Shown: one piece after another, positions 36,401-46,700 of the stretch
How the letters are laid out: each line of letters opens with the position of its first letter
Position numbering within the stretch: position 1 is the first letter of the stretch
DNA from: Danio rerio
Taxonomy: Eukaryota > Chordata > Actinopteri > Cypriniformes > Danionidae
NCBI RefSeq assembly: GCF_049306965.1
Contig: NC_133180.1
Coordinates: 27,994,501 to 28,058,500, forward strand
Reading direction: 5' to 3'
DNA: 64,000 nucleotides
Made by a program: the position numbers and the translations under genes
The notes under the pieces: generated by a model
Told to the model about the DNA's origin: nothing
The model's input: only the letters and a program-made list of their open reading frames with translations
The model's database searches: none

Positions 36401-39400
36401 GTTTAACAGAGCAAAGAAATGTTCACAGTACGTCTGATGATATTTTTTTCCGGAAAAAATCTTATTTGTGTTTTTTTTTTTTTTTTTTTTACTAGAATAA
36501 AAGCAGTTTTTATATAAAAAAAATAAATAAATAAACATTTTAGGGGAAAAATTATTAGCCCCTTTAAGCTATATATATTTTTTTCTGGTAGTCTACTCAA
36601 CAAACCATCATTATACAATAACTATACAATAACATCATTATACAATCCATTTCTAACTTTTATGTTTAGAAATGTGTTGAGGAAATCTTCCCTCTGTAAA
36701 TAGAAACGGGAAAAAATAAACAGGGGGTCTAATAATTCAGGGGGGCTAATAACTGACTTCATTTGTAAATAAGATTGTGAAATAAGCGACTTAAACCTAG
36801 ACTTAAGAAGAGACTTGATTTCTTTTATATTATTTAATTTTCTGATTTTATTTACATATAAAGATTAATCAGTCAACAGTATTTACAGCATTTTAATTTA
36901 TTGATGGATGCTCCATTATGCCTGATTTACAAGAAACAATGATGTTTATTGTTGCCATTGCAGCATATTTGAGCTTCCGCAATGAGGTTTTCGATTGTTT
37001 CAAGCAGGTGTAGTTGACTTCTGTTTTTTGTCAGCTGATCAGTTTAAATATGAGAAAAAAAAGTTTTAAGTTTGGATTTCTTTACTTAAATTTAGTAGCA
37101 CCAGAATCTCATTCAGTGAAGGGACAAAAATCTCTTAAGAATTTTAGTTTTGAGGTAAACTAAACCTTTGTATAATGGAATGTTCTTTAAAAATGTCAAT
37201 CTTTTATGAGTTTAGTTACAGACAATGTAATCTGAGAAGCTGGTGGAAATGAAATTAACATGATAAAATGTAAGTTTTTTAATGAGTAAAAAGTTACTTT
37301 TCTCTGACTTTTTTCTCTACAGTGGGTCATGGGATTTACCTCATTTCTCTTACCTTGCACCCCAATGGCCGTGCGTGCTTTTGTAAAGCCAACTCATGTT
37401 TGGATGGGAGCAATGATCTTGGTACTGAGCATTGTGTCCTGCATCTCAGGGATCAACGAAAAGCTCTTTTTTGTACTGTAAGTGATTGCATATTACATAA
37501 CTTATATTACCTCTTCCAGGTAAACATACAGGGTTTCTACGGGGTCTTAAAAAGTCTTAAATCTCAAAATCCAAATGTTAGGGCTTAAAAAGTTTTAAAT
37601 ATACTTATAAATATTGTGTTGTGGGTCTTAAATCTTGTTTAAACGGGTCTTAAGTTTCCTTTGTTCATGTATTGCTACCCAATCTAGCAAAACCCATACA
37701 ATATATTGGTGTTATAGTTATATAATAATATATAATAGCTGTTGGTTATTTTTTTATAATTTCAATTTCTGTATTAAAAATCTATTGCTATATTTGCACA
37801 TGGCTATATGAAATTGTGGATAGACCCACTGTAGTGGTGTGATGACGCATGCACACAACTCATCTGCAAGCTCAGTGATAGTCCGTTTTTAAAAGACACG
37901 GGATGGTTATCAGGATGTTTGTGCAGCATGGCTCCTTTCAGATCAAATTAATTGTTAATTTTTATTTTAAAACAATATGACTTATTGAAATGTGCGTAAC
38001 GAACAACTGTATTAATGCCTCCCTCATTTGAAATGATTCGTGGTCCAACATCGGGAAGTGGAAGTATTATGGTTTTAACAATATTAAAACTGTCATTAGA
38101 AAAGTGTTTAGTAAAGCAACCTATTGCTTTTATGTAATGTCAAAATAAAGGTTGTTTCATTTAAAAAATGCTAACATAAATAAATATATAGCCTATAACC
38201 GGCCTTTATATGAGAAATATGTTGTCTTAATTAGGAAAATATGTCTTAACAAAATCCTGTTATAACAAGAAAATACCTTTTATAACGTTAAGTGGAAAAA
38301 AGAATATAGCCTATAGTAGGTTAGTATAGATATATACACTAGATATCGCATAGGGGCCCTGAGCATGCGTCAATAGCGCCGCCACATTGGTACAGTGCTC
38401 CCAGGACAAATGTCATTCAACCGCACTAGTCAAGACAGTGTTACTACGTGAAGATGCGGGACTTTAGCACTGTCTACGGGTGTAGTAACGAGCAAACAAA
38501 GAAAACAAAGCACAAAGGCAGAACATTTCATAGGTAAAATTAAGTTTTTTTCTGTTTTTGTATGTTCTAAACTTTTGTGCTAATCGGGTAACGTTATTGA
38601 TGATGACAGTCACTTACTGCATTCACCATACGGCAAAGCAGCTCCAACTCGCACTAAACACTTGGCTTATGCTAGTTTTGTTAAATAAAATCAGCAAACA
38701 ATGCAAAAGAAATATGACAACGAGATGCTGCGCTGCCAGAAACTTGTGTTATTGTCGGCTAGTGAAAAAGTCGTCGAATCGAATCGCTCCCTCCGTCAGT
38801 ATGAGAAGTGAAAGCAGGAGAGGAGGTGTGTTTCAGGACACGGATTAGATTAAATTTAACAGGGAGGGTGAATAGTACATTTCTGTCCACACAAACACAA
38901 GCTTTTTGTCAGGAATGCCAGTGCGATCACTGATCCATCAATGTAGAAAAGTGATGTAAAATTATAATTTTCATAATTAGAAAAAAAAATTACATACTAA
39001 CATCCAGGAAAACTCCTGATCATAGATATGTGTGTATATGCGTATATCTCTGGCTTTGGATGGCCACAGTCCTCCACTGTACCTTGGTCCCGCATTCATT
39101 TCAAAGGAGCGCTACCCTGTAACAAGATGGCAGCGCTATTGACGCATTCGTCCAATAGACAACAATAGGCCAGGCGACATCTAATGTATATATCTATGGT
39201 AGGTTAGCAGGTCAGCATTGTGTCATCGAGTTGGCCTATCGAAATATTAAAAAAAACAAGAAACAAGTCTTTGGTTTTTGTTTTCTAGGGATTTTATTTT
39301 TTGTAACTCAAAATAAAAAAATTTAAATCAAATCATTTTTTAATTTTGTTTTTCGGTTTTTCACCATGAAAAAGAAAAACGAGCTGTTTTTTGATTTTCG

Positions 39401-40058
39401 TTTTCAAATTCAAAAACCAAAATCAATAAACTCATTGAGTTTCAATGTTCGTTTTTAATTTTAAAACGAAAATCAAAAAAACTGCTTGTTTTTTTCGTTT
39501 TTCAATATCCATTTCTAAAATGAAAATTCAATGATTAAAAAAGATACACTGAGCTTTTCTAATATTAAACAGATCTTAGTAAACCTTTACTATTGTTGTT
39601 TGAGTGGGTAGATTTGATCATGCTGTTATCTGTTGGCTATGTTTTAAAACTTGAAATGTGAGATAAAAAGGCTGAATAAAGAACATGGACTAATAAATGC
39701 AGAGCTTACAGTACCACGACAAACGCATTGTTCTATTGGTTCTTCCCTCAGAAAGGAAACCACCAATGGGACAAAGCCTTATTCTGCCTTGCCACCAGAG
39801 GCAGTTGCTGCTAATTCTTTGGGAGTCATCATTGTAGCATTTGGATTGGTTGTTTTAAAAATCTTATCCAATCAGATGTGGCAACGTCCTGAGCCTGGCG
39901 ATGATGAGGGAGTTTACAGGGTGAGATTTTTTTTTTGTTTTTTTTTTCTCTCTCAATTTGATCGGTTAATAACTATTTGGACCAATGTTTTTCTGACAGA
40001 GTTGAATTTGTATATGTTTTGCTCTCATTTTCAGCCACTTGCTTATGATGGAAGCTGA
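33474..40058 (+). CDS. cyb561a3a: Lysosomal ascorbate-dependent ferrireductase CYB561A3, complete
   Basis: Five coding exons, 33474-33660, 35258-35466, 37323-37477, 39752-39920 and 40035-40058, join to 247 residues with GT/AG borders and consistent phases. The protein is a six-helix cytochrome b561 that moves electrons from cytosolic ascorbate across the late endosome/lysosome membrane to reduce ferric iron. The four haem-ligand histidines are present: H48 (NWHP), H84 (LLHAG), H118 (SLHSW) and H157 (PTHVW). AFVKPTHVWMGA, ISGINEKLFF and SLHSWVGI are family signatures. The C-terminus GVYRPLAYDGS includes a YRPL sorting-type tyrosine motif. CYB561A3 is favoured over CYBRD1 by the short C-tail and the QRPEPG-like WQRPEPGDD. 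The a/b paralogue suffix is from memory and less certain. The coding exon begins after an acceptor at 33463, so a noncoding 5' exon exists; a donor at 33250 (CAAAG|GTACTG) is a candidate. Confidence 0.93.
33793..34090. mobile_element. Fragments of hAT-type ends in cyb561a3 intron 1
   Basis: GGACTGCACGATATTGG (33796) and AGGGATGCTCCGATCAGG (34027) are typical left ends of two different zebrafish hAT-type elements. I could not find their right ends or target duplications, so these are treated as fragments. The rest of the intron to 35257 is AT-rich and unremarkable. Confidence 0.4.
35510..36080. mobile_element. Probable DNA element in cyb561a3 intron 2
   Basis: GGTGGAAAGAGTAGTGAAAA at the left and GTACTCAAGGGAGAGTAAAA at the right bracket several GTACT/AAGTA words. 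This resembles a common zebrafish transposon family in style. Ends are approximate and no target duplication was found. Confidence 0.4.
36540..36766 (-). mobile_element. Shortened copy of the AATTATTAGCCC repeat
   Basis: Shares AAATTATTAGCCCCTTTAAG, GTCTACTCAACAAACCAT and GGGGGCTAATAACTGACTTC with the element at 20028-20382. Internal sequence is shorter and partly duplicated (two ACAATAAC-type words near 36,620). Confidence 0.65.
37529..37670 (+). mobile_element. Fragment of the CAGGGTTTC element family
   Basis: CAGGGTTTCTACGGGGTCTT followed by AAAAAGTCTTAAA matches the ends seen at 7291 and 60217. Only the left end was recognised, directly after cyb561a3 exon 3. Confidence 0.5.
38325..39198 (+). 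mobile_element. DNA transposon carrying a THAP exon (874 bp) in cyb561a3 intron 3
   Basis: The two ends are inverted copies over 25 positions with three mismatches; the shared core is ATAGATATATACA then TAGAT and TCGC. The inverted similarity resumes inside (TGCGTCAATAGCGC and its complement near 38,376 and 39,133). A perfect 9-bp direct repeat GTAGGTTAG flanks it at 38316-38324 and 39199-39207. It contains a THAP-type first exon with a splice donor (38454-38532). THAP plus an 8-9 bp target duplication points to a P-type element, though hAT (8 bp) or Mutator (9 bp) cannot be excluded. Too short for a full transposase, so it is an internally deleted copy. Confidence 0.75.
38454..38532 (+). pseudogene. 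THAP zinc-finger first exon, decayed, with splice donor
   Basis: From ATG the frame reads MRDFSTVYGCSNEQTKKTKH then KGRTFHR, ending at a donor AG|GTAAAA. This is the N-terminal half of a THAP domain (pattern C-x-x-Y-x-C-x-N ... TFHR), including the intron position after FHR seen in many THAP genes. The first zinc-ligand Cys is Ser here (position 5). A downstream frame at 38558-38848 is not recognisable as the rest of the domain. Confidence 0.65.
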
Positions 40059-40315
40059 TGTCTCAGAGATGAATGTCTGAAAGCAGTATGTTTAATTGCA
40101 TTCTGGATTCCAAAGAAATCAAAGTTACAAAATATTATCTTTATGTTTCTTGTTACTCAGAGCTGGAAAGACTTTTTTTTTTGCTTAAGATTTGAGTGTG
40201 CTCTGTTGCTCTTGCTTTTGGAAATAGTGTAACGCATAAGGCAAAATATCAAATATTGTCATTGCTGAATATAAGTGCTTTTGCTTATTTATTACTTGTG
40301 AAGATCTCTGTGTAT

Positions 40316-40321
40316 AATAAA
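40316..40321 (+). terminator. cyb561a3 polyadenylation signal
   Basis: AATAAA in TATAATAAATG about 260 bases after the cyb561a3 stop codon; the only canonical signal before the histone region. Confidence 0.7.
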
Positions 40322-40525
40322 TGATTAAAACATTTTCTAAAACACCAGTTTGCCTCTGAGGAGAAATCAGATCAGACTATTGCCTCTTTGTTTGTAAACC
40401 GGTTTAAACTGGTTAGGAAGGACATTCAAGCCAGGGGGGAGGGGGCGAGCGTCATCATCAGCAAATAACCAATAGGAACATAGGCGAAATCACACCAATC
40501 AAAACACTGCGCGGAGGTCTGCAAA

Positions 40526-40533
40526 ATTTGCAT
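40526..40533 (+). promoter_or_regulatory. Octamer ATTTGCAT with nearby CCAAT boxes
   Basis: ATTTGCAT is the Oct-1 octamer used by H2B and other S-phase histone promoters. CCAAT occurs in AACCAATAGG (about 40,468) and CACCAATC (about 40,493). No H2A/H2B frame is adjacent, so this may be part of the H4 upstream region or a leftover histone promoter. Confidence 0.4.
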
Positions 40534-40952
40534 ATTTCGTTGCAAAATAGCATGCTACTTGAGGTTTTTTACACGATGTAATGCAATGCAGTCTACAGAA
40601 TGAAACGAAGTACTTAAATAAACAGAAGTATTTTGAAACGTTGTCGAGCACAATGAGGGGTATCTTTCTCCAAAAGTACCAATGGGAATTGAAGTATCTT
40701 AAAACGTCAAGTGGGAAACAATTTTTAGAAGCAGGTTTATATTCACTACTTAAATATGAACAACAACTCAAAATTAAGTATACCGTAAAACATTTTATTG
40801 AATATTTCCTTCATTTCTATGATCCTCCCGCAATCAAATAAAGCAGAGCAAGAAACTGAAGCACAATGGCGTACCCTATGAATAGTTTGTTGTTCTGCGC
40901 TGTTTCCATCAACTCCGCCTACAAGGCATCGTGGTGTGCATGGTCTCAACTA

Positions 40953-40967
40953 GGTCCGCTTTAAATG
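40953..40967 (+). promoter_or_regulatory. Histone H4 core promoter (GGTCCG plus TATA-like)
   Basis: GGTCCG at 40953-40958 is the H4-specific element bound by HINFP in vertebrate H4 promoters, immediately followed by a TATA-like TTTAAATG. It lies 70-85 bases before the H4 ATG, the normal arrangement. Confidence 0.65.
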
Positions 40968-41030
40968 TATACTTGCCTGTGTTCTCCAGTGTGCGCCCAT
41001 GTTGACTTCGCGGATCGAGATTAAGAGTAA

Positions 41031-41348
<318 letters not shown>

Positions 41349-41380
41349 ACTCCACTGGACCCAGTTTTAAAAAAGAAAAA

Positions 41381-41396
41381 GGCTCTTTTCAGAGCC
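41381..41396 (+). terminator. Histone 3' stem-loop of H4
   Basis: GGCTCT-TTTC-AGAGCC, the exact canonical metazoan histone hairpin with loop UUUC, bound by SLBP. Downstream ACCGAAAGAGCA (41411-41420 core) is a purine-rich U7 snRNP docking element. Confidence 0.96.
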
Positions 41397-41410
41397 GCCC
41401 AAACCTTCAA

Positions 41411-41420
41411 CCGAAAGAGC
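41411..41420 (+). promoter_or_regulatory. Histone downstream element (U7 snRNA site) of H4
   Basis: CCGAAAGAGC, 15 bases after the hairpin, fits the GAAAGAGC-type element that pairs with U7 snRNA. Confidence 0.8.
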
Positions 41421-41952
41421 AATTTTATCTGTTTTACGTTTATACAGTTTCATTCTTTCTCTTTTTTATTTTATTTATTTAATTTTTGCTAAACAAAATG
41501 GCAAACTTTGTTTACTAGATGAGTTGGCTGCTTGTGTTAGCAAATAATGAGCAAAATTATAAAATGTAATTATAAAACAATAAATTACTTGGTTTATTGG
41601 GGTAATCTGCTAAAATGTCAGAAAAGAATTAATAAACATTTAATAGTTTCTTAATAGGTTAATTTATTAATACATGTACATGCAGAATTATACAGCATTA
41701 TTGTGAATAGTTGCTTCAAGCCAGGCATCCACGAATAATTTCTTCTAAATTGCTGTAAAAAAGTTGCACCATAACAAAAATTTAAATACACGAATTTAAG
41801 TAATTCAAATAGTGCCATTACTGAAACACTCAGCACCAAATGTTCCATTATTATATTGCGTAATATGTCATACACTACAATATTAACAGTACTGCTCATA
41901 AATCTTGTCTAATTAAGAAATTAAGTTTAAGATGCTTATTAGCCATTGCATA

Positions 41953-42227
41953 AAGGAATAGTTCCCCCAAAATGTAAAGTCCTCTACTTTATCTCCCTCA
42001 AGTGGTTCCAAACCTTTATGAAGTTTCTTTCTTTCTGTTCAGCACAAAATAACTTATGAATAAAATTACAAACTTCAACCACTGACATCCATAGAAAAAA
42101 ACTACTAAGGCCAATGGTTACAGGTGTCCAACATTTTTCAAACTTATTTCAACTAAAGAAAGAAACTCAGGTTTATGACAAAAGGAAGGGTTGAGTAAAT
42201 GATGACAACTTTCAGTTTTGGGTATGG
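41953..42227. mobile_element. Noncoding DNA element of the AGTTCCCCCAAAATG type
   Basis: Left end AAGGAATAGTTCCCCCAAAA and right end GAGTAAATGATGACAACTTT bracket about 275 bases. This is the familiar zebrafish repeat whose consensus runs GTTCACCCAAAAATG ... TTTACTCACCCTC. A related larger copy lies at 56497-57855. Confidence 0.6.
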
Positions 42228-43980
42228 ACCAAAAGCAAAGTGATTGTTTATTCACAAACAAATAACTAAAAACAACACAATACATTTTATGAGCACACAC
42301 CAAACTTATTTAGTGTCATTCTGTAAGCACATAATAAAGCTGAAATCCCGTAAAAGAGCTTAATCAAACCTCAACATGGTATATGACTGTAATACTGCTG
42401 AAATAACTTAAGTATCATGTGTTTCATTATTTGGTTTTGAGTGAGTGAAAATGAATTGTGATTCAGTAAAAGTGTTATACAATTGTTATTACCAGACTTT
42501 AACCTGATTATGTATTCACATTCTACTTAATGGGCTAATATTTGTTTACAAATGTTTGTTTTAAAATGACCATAATCTGATTTTTTTACACACAACATGA
42601 TTGCAAGTTATTTTAAATGATGAATAATTGTAATTCTTTTGTACTCTTGTAAAACATTTTTTTTCTAATGATCTGCATTAAGATTTAGTTCTGAATAGCC
42701 TATTTGCAATAAGCAATGAACAAGTGGCATTTATATAATAATGTAAAATATAAGCAATGATAAAATTAAAAGGCTATAACTATAAGCATTTGGTTGTAAA
42801 AATATGTTCATGTGTCATCTTAAATTGAGGCCATTTGTTCAAATTTGGGAACTAATAAAAAAGAATAAAAAAACTAATATATTTTATTCCTAAATTAGTC
42901 TGAAAATGTTGCATAAAATAAATAATCTAGTTTGCATCAGCCTATTCATCATTTGTTTGTATACAGAAACCAGCTACAATTTGTAGATGAGGTTTATTTC
43001 TAATGAGTTACATCCATGAGTCCACACTTAAACTCCATTAGGCCAATCTGATCAAATGTTGCATAATGTTAAAATATTGAATAAGTAGCTCACAGAATTC
43101 TTTCAAAACAAAAGAAGAGACGATTCTGTCACGTACTTTATCAATCAAACTTGACAGACAAAAAAATTATGGTTTTGTTGTTTATCAACATCACAGTGCA
43201 TAAAGTGAAGCAATGGCTCCCTGCAGACAATGAAGGAACGCTCTGAAATACTCGATGTTTTAAGCATATTGGCATGAATAAAAAGGAAACCAAGTGATGT
43301 TTTAACATCAGCCGAGTGTAACTGAAAGGATGGAATCGTGTTTACAAGTAGTTATTGCAAAAAAACACATAAACAAGCCGATAAAATGTCACCCTCACGA
43401 GAGCTTCCTCCTGATGTCGATCTTCTCCAACGAGGAGCATATTTTCACTTCTGACATCACATAGTCCTGTTTTATCGCCAATCGTTAATGTTTTAAACAT
43501 GTAATGTTTATAAACTAGCTTATACGTGAATTACTTGAATCGTGAAAGGTTTGTACAGATATGATTATTAATAGATCGTTGTAGAAAGAATCTCCATGAG
43601 ATTAGGGGAGGTTGAAATGGCCACAGCGCTGATCTGTGTTACCTTCACTAAAGAAAACCGCTCCAAATTTCTCTTCCGCGAGCTTTCATATTCCAAAACC
43701 TCCACAAATGTGTACATTAGGGTCTTCTTTATGCAGACTATCCGTCATTTCAGTTGTGGATTTCGAATTTTAATATATAATCTACAAAAGAACAGACGAA
43801 GTGCGATATTTCCCGCTGAGTCTCGCACCAAATTTGGACGCGTTTTTATAATTGTAAAATAAACCGGGGGAGATTTAGCAAAAAGCACGAGCTGCCCTTA
43901 AAGACGAAGGACTCAGCTATCAGACCGTGGTTTAAAGTCTGAAAAAAGTCGCTATTTGTCGCGGAAAACTTTGTGTTTTT
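42228..43980. other. H4-H1 intergenic region
   Basis: Very AT-rich to about 43,150 with nothing recognisable. From 43,390 the base composition becomes more balanced, with small frames (43396-43464 plus; 43596-43862 plus) that match no family I know. The latter lies just ahead of the H1 promoter. Confidence 0.4.
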
Positions 43981-43988
43981 CAAGATCA

Positions 43989-44054
43989 GAAAACACATCT
44001 ACGAACGACTCTGTCCTGTTGAGAGCGTCGGTTGAGGCGGTTGAGTCTATATGG
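43989..44054 (+). promoter_or_regulatory. Histone H1 promoter elements
   Basis: AAAACACATC (about 43990) fits the H1-specific AAACACA box, and TCTATATGG (about 44046) is a TATA-like box some 105 bases before the ATG. A GC-rich block with CCCGCCC follows at about 44,076. Confidence 0.5.
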
Positions 44055-44156
44055 TTCTCATCTCCCGTTTAAATCCCGCCCTCAGCTGTTGGATGTAAAC
44101 ATTGTTTGTTTGACAGCTCTGTACTACGTGACATCGGATCCAAGTTTACTACAAAT

Positions 44157-44762
44157 ATGGCAGAAACTGCTCCTGCTCCCGCGGCGGCTCCGGCCAAATC
44201 TCCGAGGAAGAAGGCGACAAAGGCGAAAAAGCCCGGACCCAGCGTGTCAGACCTCATCGTGAAGGCGGTTGCTGCTTCCAACGAGCGCAAAGGAGTTTCC
44301 CTAGCGGCTCTGAAGAAGGCTTTGGCAGGTGGTGGATATGACGTCGAGAAGAACAACTCTCGCGTCAAGATCGCCCTGAAAGCTTTGGTGAAAAGGGGGG
44401 CGCTTGTCCAGACCAAAGGCACCGGAGCGTCCGGATCCTTCAAGGTGAGCAAGAAAGCAGCCGCCAAGAAACCCGCCAAGAAAGTTGTGGCGAAGCCGAA
44501 GAAGCCAGTCGTCAAGAAGAAGAAGGCGGCGGCCAAGGTGGCAAAGCCCAAGAAGGCAGCAGTAAAGAAAGCCTCCCCGAAGAAGTCTCCTAAGAAAGTG
44601 AAGAAACCGGCTGCCAAGAAAGTCGCCAAAAGCCCAAAGAAAGTGAAGAAGCCGGCTGTGAAGAAAGTTGCAAAGAGTCCTAAGAAGGTCAAAGCAGTGA
44701 AACCTAAAGCTGCAAAGCCCAAGGCTGCCAAGGCGAAGAAGACGGCCGCCAAGAAGAAGTAG
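44157..44762 (+). CDS. Linker histone H1, replication-dependent
   Basis: Single exon, 201 residues, intronless. The start at 44157 gives [20 protein letters not shown], a standard H1 N-terminus; an in-frame ATG at 44106 would add 17 unrelated residues and is not used. Residues about 26-98 form the winged-helix globular domain ([20 protein letters not shown] ... [20 protein letters not shown] ... [12 protein letters not shown]). The remaining half is a Lys/Ala/Pro tail with repeated SPKK-type sites ([10 protein letters not shown]), the CDK phosphorylation motif. It binds linker DNA and compacts chromatin. The 3' stem-loop marks it as an S-phase H1 rather than H1.0. It is on the same strand as H4, 2.8 kb downstream. 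A 253-codon frame on the opposite strand is a mirror of its Lys/Ala codons. Confidence 0.97.
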   Translation: MAETAPAPAAAPAKSPRKKATKAKKPGPSVSDLIVKAVAASNERKGVSLAALKKALAGGGYDVEKNNSRVKIALKALVKRGALVQTKGTGASGSFKVSKKAAAKKPAKKVVAKPKKPVVKKKKAAAKVAKPKKAAVKKASPKKSPKKVKKPAAKKVAKSPKKVKKPAVKKVAKSPKKVKAVKPKAAKPKAAKAKKTAAKKK

Positions 44763-44789
44763 ACTGAAAGACTTACTCCAAAAACCAAA

Positions 44790-44805
44790 GGCTCTTGTAA
44801 GAGCC
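44790..44805 (+). terminator. Histone 3' stem-loop of H1, variant loop
   Basis: GGCTCT-TGTA-AGAGCC followed by ACCCC, 27 bases after the stop. The stem is perfect; the loop is UGUA instead of the usual UUUC, keeping U at loop positions 1 and 3. No clear purine-rich U7 element was seen in the next 30 bases. Confidence 0.92.
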
Positions 44806-44810
44806 ACCCC

Positions 44811-45643
44811 ATCTTCACAGAAGTGCACATGTTCCTAATGCATGTAAGAAGGCGAATGCTTGTTTAATAGACTGAGAACATTTTCTTTTTTACTCGGGAT
44901 GTGACTGTATAAACGGTCCTGATTCTACTGCTTCCATCATCACCAGCGGGAACGAGCAGCACACAATGCTGTGGAGGACTTTTGTGTTTGTTATTTTCAA
45001 GATCGGTTTGTGAAAACACATGACAGTCTCTACCTCTGTACCTGATACACAAAGCCGATTACTCGGTGTAGATTTTCAGTCCTTCAGAGATTAGGCAGAA
45101 GAGTCCGCTGGTTGGAAAGTGTCCAATATGTCCATACATTAACATAAGTTCATCTTGTGCGCGCGCGCGTATGTAACTAAGCTGGATGAATGTGTTTTAT
45201 CACTATGATTCATGTTATATTTATATTTTGTATTGGATTATATGAGACTTTCCTGTAAATATACAGCAATACAGAACAATTAATTTATTCATTGTCGAGT
45301 GTTGTTTTTTTTTAATGTTTCTACCAGAGGTAAACACATTCCATTAATAAACTTGTTTTTTGTTTTGTTTTGCTTTTGTATTGTTCTTAACATTTATTCA
45401 TAAACCTATATTTTGTCCAAAATGTGTTTTAGTATAAAAATCCTAATAAAAACAAATACAATATCAATCTGTTTATTTCTTTTTCTGCACACCATTCCTG
45501 ATTACTTTAATGTGTCTTTTTATTAAAATTAATTTATAATAGTTTATGACCTAATTTAGATTTAAATTATTTTAATTTGTAAAAGGGCGGGCTTTTTGGG
45601 TTTGCATGTTTGTGTTCCCCTCCCCTCTTGTATAATAATAATA

Positions 45644-45650
<7 letters not shown>
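44811..45650. other. Intergenic region downstream of H1
   Basis: No gene recognised. Contains a short (CG)n tract GCGCGCGCGT near 45,160 and otherwise AT-rich sequence. Confidence 0.5.
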
Positions 45651-45711
<61 letters not shown>

Positions 45712-45733
45712 AAAAGAAAGAGTAAGGCATGCT

Positions 45734-45760
<27 letters not shown>
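45651..45760. repeat. Duplicated (TA)n microsatellite unit
   Basis: (TA)n at 45651-45707 is followed by AAGAAAAGAAAGAGTAAGGC-ATGCTT, a second (TA)n (45733-45760) and the same AAGAAAAGAAAGAGTAAGGC-ATGCTT again (to about 45,789). The array is thus a tandem duplication of TA tract plus unique tag. Confidence 0.9.
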
Positions 45761-45765
<5 letters not shown>

Positions 45766-45854
45766 GAAAAGAAAGAGTAAGGCATGCTTTATCGCAAGTT
45801 GTTTATGTCATGTGATTCCTTTGCGCAGCTGCGCATTTTGATCTAAAATCCAAA

Positions 45855-45955
45855 TTTGGCGGTAACGTCATGAAGCAAGTAAAATGCCACATAGAAAAAG
45901 ATAAAGTGTGCAGTTTGGTAAAATGGGAGTCTCGTCGTCTTTAACTATTTTAATG
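45855..45955 (+). promoter_or_regulatory. Candidate promoter and first exon (E2F and CRE-like sites)
   Basis: TTTGGCGG (45855-45862) is an E2F-type site and TAACGTCATG (45864-45873) a CRE/ATF-like site. They lead to an ATG at 45923 in good context (TAAAATGG), a frame MGVSSSLTILM (N-myristoylation-like start) and a strong splice donor ATG|GTGAGT at 45956. No continuing exon was found, so the transcript is hypothetical. Confidence 0.3.
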
Positions 45956-46345
45956 GTGAGTTATGCACTTACATATTTAGTGCGCTGCATGTTGTTGTTC
46001 GTTAATGTTGTTGTTGGACACATGTTTGCAGTCATTAAGCAGATGAGCTTTAGTTTACGTATAGTTCGTCTCAGGTTTATCGGTTGGACTATTTTAGGGT
46101 TTTGTTGTTCATGGCCCTTTTCCATTAAGCTGGATTAGCTGGATAGCTTGTTAAGTTTTAGTTTAGTTTGAACCAATATTGGGGTTTAGGTAACATGAAG
46201 GCAACTCGACTTTAATCATTCTTTGTTGCCATGAATGGTGGTAATTATAAGGGAGCTGAGCTACCTTCCTAAAACCTAGAATTCGTGCAAACTTGCCAGG
46301 CTTCATTGTAGGCCCCGGGAAATTGTTATTGTTTTCCTTTTTGTT

Positions 46346-46700
46346 TGTTTATTTTCATTTCCGCTGAGTCCCTTTATTAATGAGAGGTCCCCACAGTAGA
46401 ATGAACCGCCAACTTATCCAGCATATGTTTACGCAGCAGATGCCATTTCAGCTGCAACCCATCTCTGAGAAACACCCACACACTCCTGCATTCATACAGA
46501 TGCACTACAGCCAATTTAGCTTATTCAATTCACCTATGCTGCATGTATTTGGACAGTGCAGCACCCGGAGGAAACCCATGCAAACATGGGAAGAACATGT
46601 AAACTCCATGCAGAAATGCCAACTGACCCAGCCGGGGCTTGACCCAGCAACCTTCTTGCTGTGAGGCAATTGTGCTACCCACTGTGCCACCGTGCTGCCC
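46346..46700 (-). mobile_element. DANA SINE, reversed, near full length
   Basis: Contains CGCCAACTTATCCAGCATAT, CAGCTGCAACCCATC, GACCCAGCCGGGGCTTGACC and, at the right, GTGCTACCCACTGTGCCACC, the complement of the tRNA-like A-box head. It is the most complete copy in the window. Confidence 0.9.

Noticed and set aside
39240-39540. Stretch of A/T-rich inverted words (CGTTTTTC, GAAAAACG) as a structured RNA
   Set aside because: Looks like a low-complexity noncoding repeat; no compensated stem of convincing length could be fixed by eye.
40581-40841. 86-codon plus-strand frame just upstream of H4
   Set aside because: The composition is Lys/Tyr/Leu-rich with no recognised family, and it lies in the histone promoter region; insufficient to call a gene.
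44069-44830. 253-codon open frame on the minus strand over histone H1
   Set aside because: It is the mirror of the Lys/Ala-rich H1 codons (Phe/Leu/Gly-rich product) and has no family resemblance; H1 on the plus strand explains the sequence.
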